The notes beneath the pieces were generated by a model that was not told the origin of the DNA, did not search any database, and worked only from the letters and a program-made list of their open reading frames with translations. The translations under genes and the position numbers were made by a program. Positions 61,657 through 64,000 of a DNA stretch of 64,000 nt are shown here, piece after piece; within the stretch, counting starts at the first letter, position 1; each line of letters begins with the position of its first letter. This DNA comes from Gemmatimonadota bacterium (GTDB lineage Bacteria; JAAXHH01), in contig JAPOZT010000008.1 of NCBI GenBank assembly GCA_026705925.1, forward strand, positions 1 through 64,000. Direction: 5' to 3'.

Positions 61657-63018
61657 ATGAAGACGCGACATGCCATCGGCTGGGCCGTCCTGATCGCGGC
61701 CGGCCTGTTCACCCGGGGAGAAGCGGCGTTCGGGCAGGTGTCCGGGTCCGCAGCGACCGCGGCCGGTCCGTACACGCTGGAGCAGTGTATTCAGATCGCA
61801 ATGCAGAACAATCCCCAGATCGAGATCGCCCGGAAACAGGTGGAGGTTCAGGAGGCGGCCGTCTTCAGTTCCTACTCGGGCGTCATGCCCACGTTGAACG
61901 CCACCATCATGGGCGCCAACCGGACGACTTCGGGCGATAGGGACATTATCGTCGAAGGCGTTGTGCTCCGGGAAGCACCGGGAAGTACCCGTACGAACTA
62001 CCGGAATGGCGTATTCCTGAATATGAACCTCTACAATGGCGGCCGGAACTGGAACACGATCCGGCAGGCGAGACAGGAAACCGAAACCGAGGCATTCGCC
62101 CAGACCAGTACCGAGAACCAGGTCGTCGTGGATGTGAAGACCGGTTATTATGGCCTGCTGCGGGCCCTGAGGCTCAAGGAAGTGCAAGAAGAAAACGTCC
62201 GCCTAAACGAGGAACAACTGCGCCGGACCCAGAGCATGTACGAGATCGGTTCAGTGGCCCGCGTGGAGGTGCTTCAGACCACGGCGGCGCTTGGCGCGGC
62301 GCGGATTACTTTGCATAACCGAGAGAAGGACGTATTGCAGGCCCAGGCCGGACTGGCCAACGTCATGGGCATCGGGTCAAACGAAGCCTTCGAGATCGTA
62401 GATCCATTGGCAAGCGGGTCGCTCGATACGGCAGCGCTCATGTCCCTGCAGGACGCGCTTCGGATGGCCAACCTCACCAATCCCGCCATCCAGCGGGACG
62501 AGGGACGCATTCGTTCCGCGATGCTTGGGACCAAGATGGCCAGGGGATTGCTCTGGCCCACGGTATCCGGCAACATAGGCTACAGCCGGACCGGCGTCCG
62601 GTTTCAGGACGTGTACGGCACCTATGACAAGAACTGGAACCTGTCTTTCGGCGTGAATCTGAGCCTGCCGCTCCTGAATGGCACGCAGACCTACGCTGAT
62701 ATCTCGAGAGCGCAGGCGCAGCAGTTGATCGCGGAGGAAACGCTGCGCCAGACGCGCAGGACGACCTCGCTGACCATCCGGAACGCCTTGCTCGACCTGG
62801 AAACGGCCCGGGAAGTCATCACGCTCAGCAATGACAACATCGTGGCCTCGGAGGAGAGTCTCAGGCTGGCGGAAGAACGGTACCGGGTGGGTTCCGGCAC
62901 ATTGCTGGAAGTGTTTACGGCACAGGAAGCCCTGGTCCGGGCGAAATCCGACCTGGCCGGCGCGCAGTACGATTACCTGATCGCCCAGGCCAGGCTGGAC
63001 GGCGCCCTGGGAAAGTAA
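61657..63018 (+). CDS. TolC-family outer membrane efflux protein
   Basis: The product is 453 residues. A signal peptide (about residues 1-24) is followed by YTLEQCIQIAMQNNPQIEIARKQ, the standard TolC-family start. Two repeats of helix-strand-helix structure fill the rest, ending with TLLEVFTAQEALVRAKSDLAG. It should form a trimer in the outer membrane as the exit duct of a tripartite efflux pump or type I secretion. No inner membrane pump or adaptor gene is present in the window. It follows the sigma operon by 170 bases and may belong to its regulon. Confidence 0.92.
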   Translation: MKTRHAIGWAVLIAAGLFTRGEAAFGQVSGSAATAAGPYTLEQCIQIAMQNNPQIEIARKQVEVQEAAVFSSYSGVMPTLNATIMGANRTTSGDRDIIVEGVVLREAPGSTRTNYRNGVFLNMNLYNGGRNWNTIRQARQETETEAFAQTSTENQVVVDVKTGYYGLLRALRLKEVQEENVRLNEEQLRRTQSMYEIGSVARVEVLQTTAALGAARITLHNREKDVLQAQAGLANVMGIGSNEAFEIVDPLASGSLDTAALMSLQDALRMANLTNPAIQRDEGRIRSAMLGTKMARGLLWPTVSGNIGYSRTGVRFQDVYGTYDKNWNLSFGVNLSLPLLNGTQTYADISRAQAQQLIAEETLRQTRRTTSLTIRNALLDLETAREVITLSNDNIVASEESLRLAEERYRVGSGTLLEVFTAQEALVRAKSDLAGAQYDYLIAQARLDGALGK

Positions 63019-63050
63019 ACGCACCCGAACGTTAACACTGGAACGCCCGT

Positions 63051-64000
63051 ATGCCCGCGGATATCCAAACGGATTCCCTGATCTGGATCCTCATCGCCTT
63101 CATCCTCTCCGGCATCCTGATCTACGGGCTTTCCCGGCGGCTGTTCGGCCTGGTGTCACCGGCCGCTGCCTGGGGTCTCATCGGACTGCGGATCGCGGCC
63201 GCCGCCGTGGCGCTGGCGGTCCTGAGCGATCCCGTCTCGAGAATGGTGCTGGAAAGGATCGAGTCACCCCGCCTGGCCGTACTCGTCGACACCTCGGCCA
63301 GCATGGGCCTGACGGACCAGTTGGGCAGGCGGGGCGAAATCCTGGCCTCGGTCCTTTCCGGTGACGCGTTGCATGCCCTGGAGACCCGACACCGTGTCCA
63401 TCGCTACCGGTTCGCGGAAGACCTATCGCCCCTGCCCGATGGCGCGATCGATTCCCTTTCCGCTGACGGCACGGGTACCGACATCGGCGGCGCCATGTCC
63501 TTTCTCGAAGGCGGTTCGGGCGCCGGCCGTTACTCCGCCGCCATCCTGGTCACCGACGGAAATTTCACCGCCGGGCGCGATCCGCTCAGGGTCGCCGAGG
63601 ATCTCGATATGCCCCTGTACACCGTGGGCATCGGCGACACGCTGGGCGTCCGGGACATCAGCGTGGCCCATTTGACGGTGAACGAAGTGGTTTACACCGG
63701 GAGCAACGTCCCCGTCGAAGTCGGCGTGCGCGGCCGGGGGTTCGGCAGCGTGCGCGTACCCGTCACCCTGCGGGAAGAGGGACGCATCCTCCGAAGCGAG
63801 GAAGTCACGCTGGATGGACGGGAAGAGGAACGGTCCGTCGTTTTCCACGTCGTCCCCGAGACCGAAGGCGTTCACCGGTACCAGGTGGAAGTACCCGAGC
63901 TGGATGGCGAAATCACCGCGGGGAACAACCGCCGTGAATTCGCGATCAAGGTGCTGAAATCCCGATTGCGGGTGCTCTATATCGAAGGCGCATCCCGCGC
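63051..64000 (+). CDS. von Willebrand factor A domain membrane protein (3' end outside window)
   Basis: The frame starts at the ATG at 63051, 32 bases after the TolC-family stop, and stays open to the window edge (about 316 residues visible). Two N-terminal transmembrane helices (about 9-27 and 40-60) are followed by a vWA domain: MIDAS DTSASMG, then GTDIGGAM and LVTDGN. A beta-domain follows (YTGSNVPVEVGVRGRGF). Related proteins of this layout often end in a glutamine amidotransferase-like domain, which would be beyond the window. The role is unknown; a substrate-binding or assembly role in the envelope is an inference. Confidence 0.85.
   Translation, partial: MPADIQTDSLIWILIAFILSGILIYGLSRRLFGLVSPAAAWGLIGLRIAAAAVALAVLSDPVSRMVLERIESPRLAVLVDTSASMGLTDQLGRRGEILASVLSGDALHALETRHRVHRYRFAEDLSPLPDGAIDSLSADGTGTDIGGAMSFLEGGSGAGRYSAAILVTDGNFTAGRDPLRVAEDLDMPLYTVGIGDTLGVRDISVAHLTVNEVVYTGSNVPVEVGVRGRGFGSVRVPVTLREEGRILRSEEVTLDGREEERSVVFHVVPETEGVHRYQVEVPELDGEITAGNNRREFAIKVLKSRLRVLYIEGASR

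Noticed and set aside
1-64000. tRNA, rRNA and riboswitch genes
   Set aside because: No cloverleaf-like segment with a TTCGA-type T loop in a suitable context, no rRNA stretch and no known riboswitch core were noticed by eye; short or divergent RNAs could still be missed.

Overview
The window is a GC-rich stretch of bacterial chromosome, almost certainly from an uncultivated member of the FCB side of the tree; Latescibacterota-like lineages fit best. This is inference from gene content. The supporting traits are a TonB-dependent receptor paired with a DUF4249-type lipoprotein, a DUF2851 protein, a lone HsdR-N-type PD-(D/E)XK protein, a methionyl-tRNA synthetase with the KLSTS signature, phytanoyl-CoA dioxygenase, DUF6807 and DUF6785-like families, and sulfatases. 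The clearest promoters are of ordinary sigma-70 type (TTGACA-N17-TAGAAT at 36466, TTGACA-N17-GATTAT at 57961). No rRNA, tRNA, CRISPR array, phage or insertion sequence was seen. Most genes are chromosomal housekeeping genes or catabolic accessory genes.

Layout. 1-4356 (+): the end of a sulfatase, a sugar phosphate isomerase, an SDR and a large multi-pass membrane protein. This meets a paralogue of itself tail to tail (4363-6321, -). 6602-9980 (+): a succinate dehydrogenase/fumarate reductase operon of the actinobacterial Sdh1 type, with an intrinsic terminator in its upstream region. 9989-17541: mostly minus-strand accessory genes (65-aa membrane protein, SDR, secreted cyclase, phytanoyl-CoA dioxygenase, HsdR-N-like protein, Gfo/Idh oxidoreductase, choline-sulfatase-like enzyme). 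A comparatively AT-rich gene for a lipoprotein with an HNH nuclease domain sits among them on the plus strand. 17602-35419 (-): a long co-directional run holding divergent SecF-like, SecD-like, PdxJ-like and YibQ-like genes, then rsmA, a tatD-family gene, metG, holB, a methyltransferase, an S4 protein, two parvulins, mfd and purC. 35784-39490 (+): a lipoprotein, a PtsN-like EIIA, rph, rdgB and a GH5-like hydrolase. 39495-43530 (-): a six-hairpin-type protein, a sensor-like lipoprotein, a HAD hydrolase and plsC. 43786-46542 (+): a DUF2851 protein, a 91-aa protein and a chimeric HTH/acidic/coiled-coil protein. 46595-56808 (-): a DapA-family enzyme, an nth-ubiX-ubiE-ubiA chain joined by four-base overlaps, a DinG helicase and the DUF4249/TonB receptor pair. 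56871-64000 (+): a DUF6807 protein, an HU-TPR fusion, an ECF sigma/anti-sigma/RseB-like module, a TolC-family protein and a truncated von Willebrand A protein.

How the genes fit together. The sdh genes and the quinone genes (UbiA-like prenyltransferase, UbiE/MenG, UbiX) indicate a menaquinone-linked respiratory chain. Several modules concern the cell envelope: SecDF-like, parvulins, sigma/RseB, TolC and TonB receptor. The sulfatases, sugar isomerase, Gfo/Idh, DapA-like, GH5-like and six-hairpin genes suggest use of sulfated or plant/algal carbohydrates and related organic compounds.

Two themes deserve attention. First, four neighbouring genes (17602-22234) and the DinG N-terminus keep recognisable family folds but lack the expected catalytic or proton-relay residues. 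Second, short tandem duplications occur repeatedly at or across stop codons and inside protein linkers.
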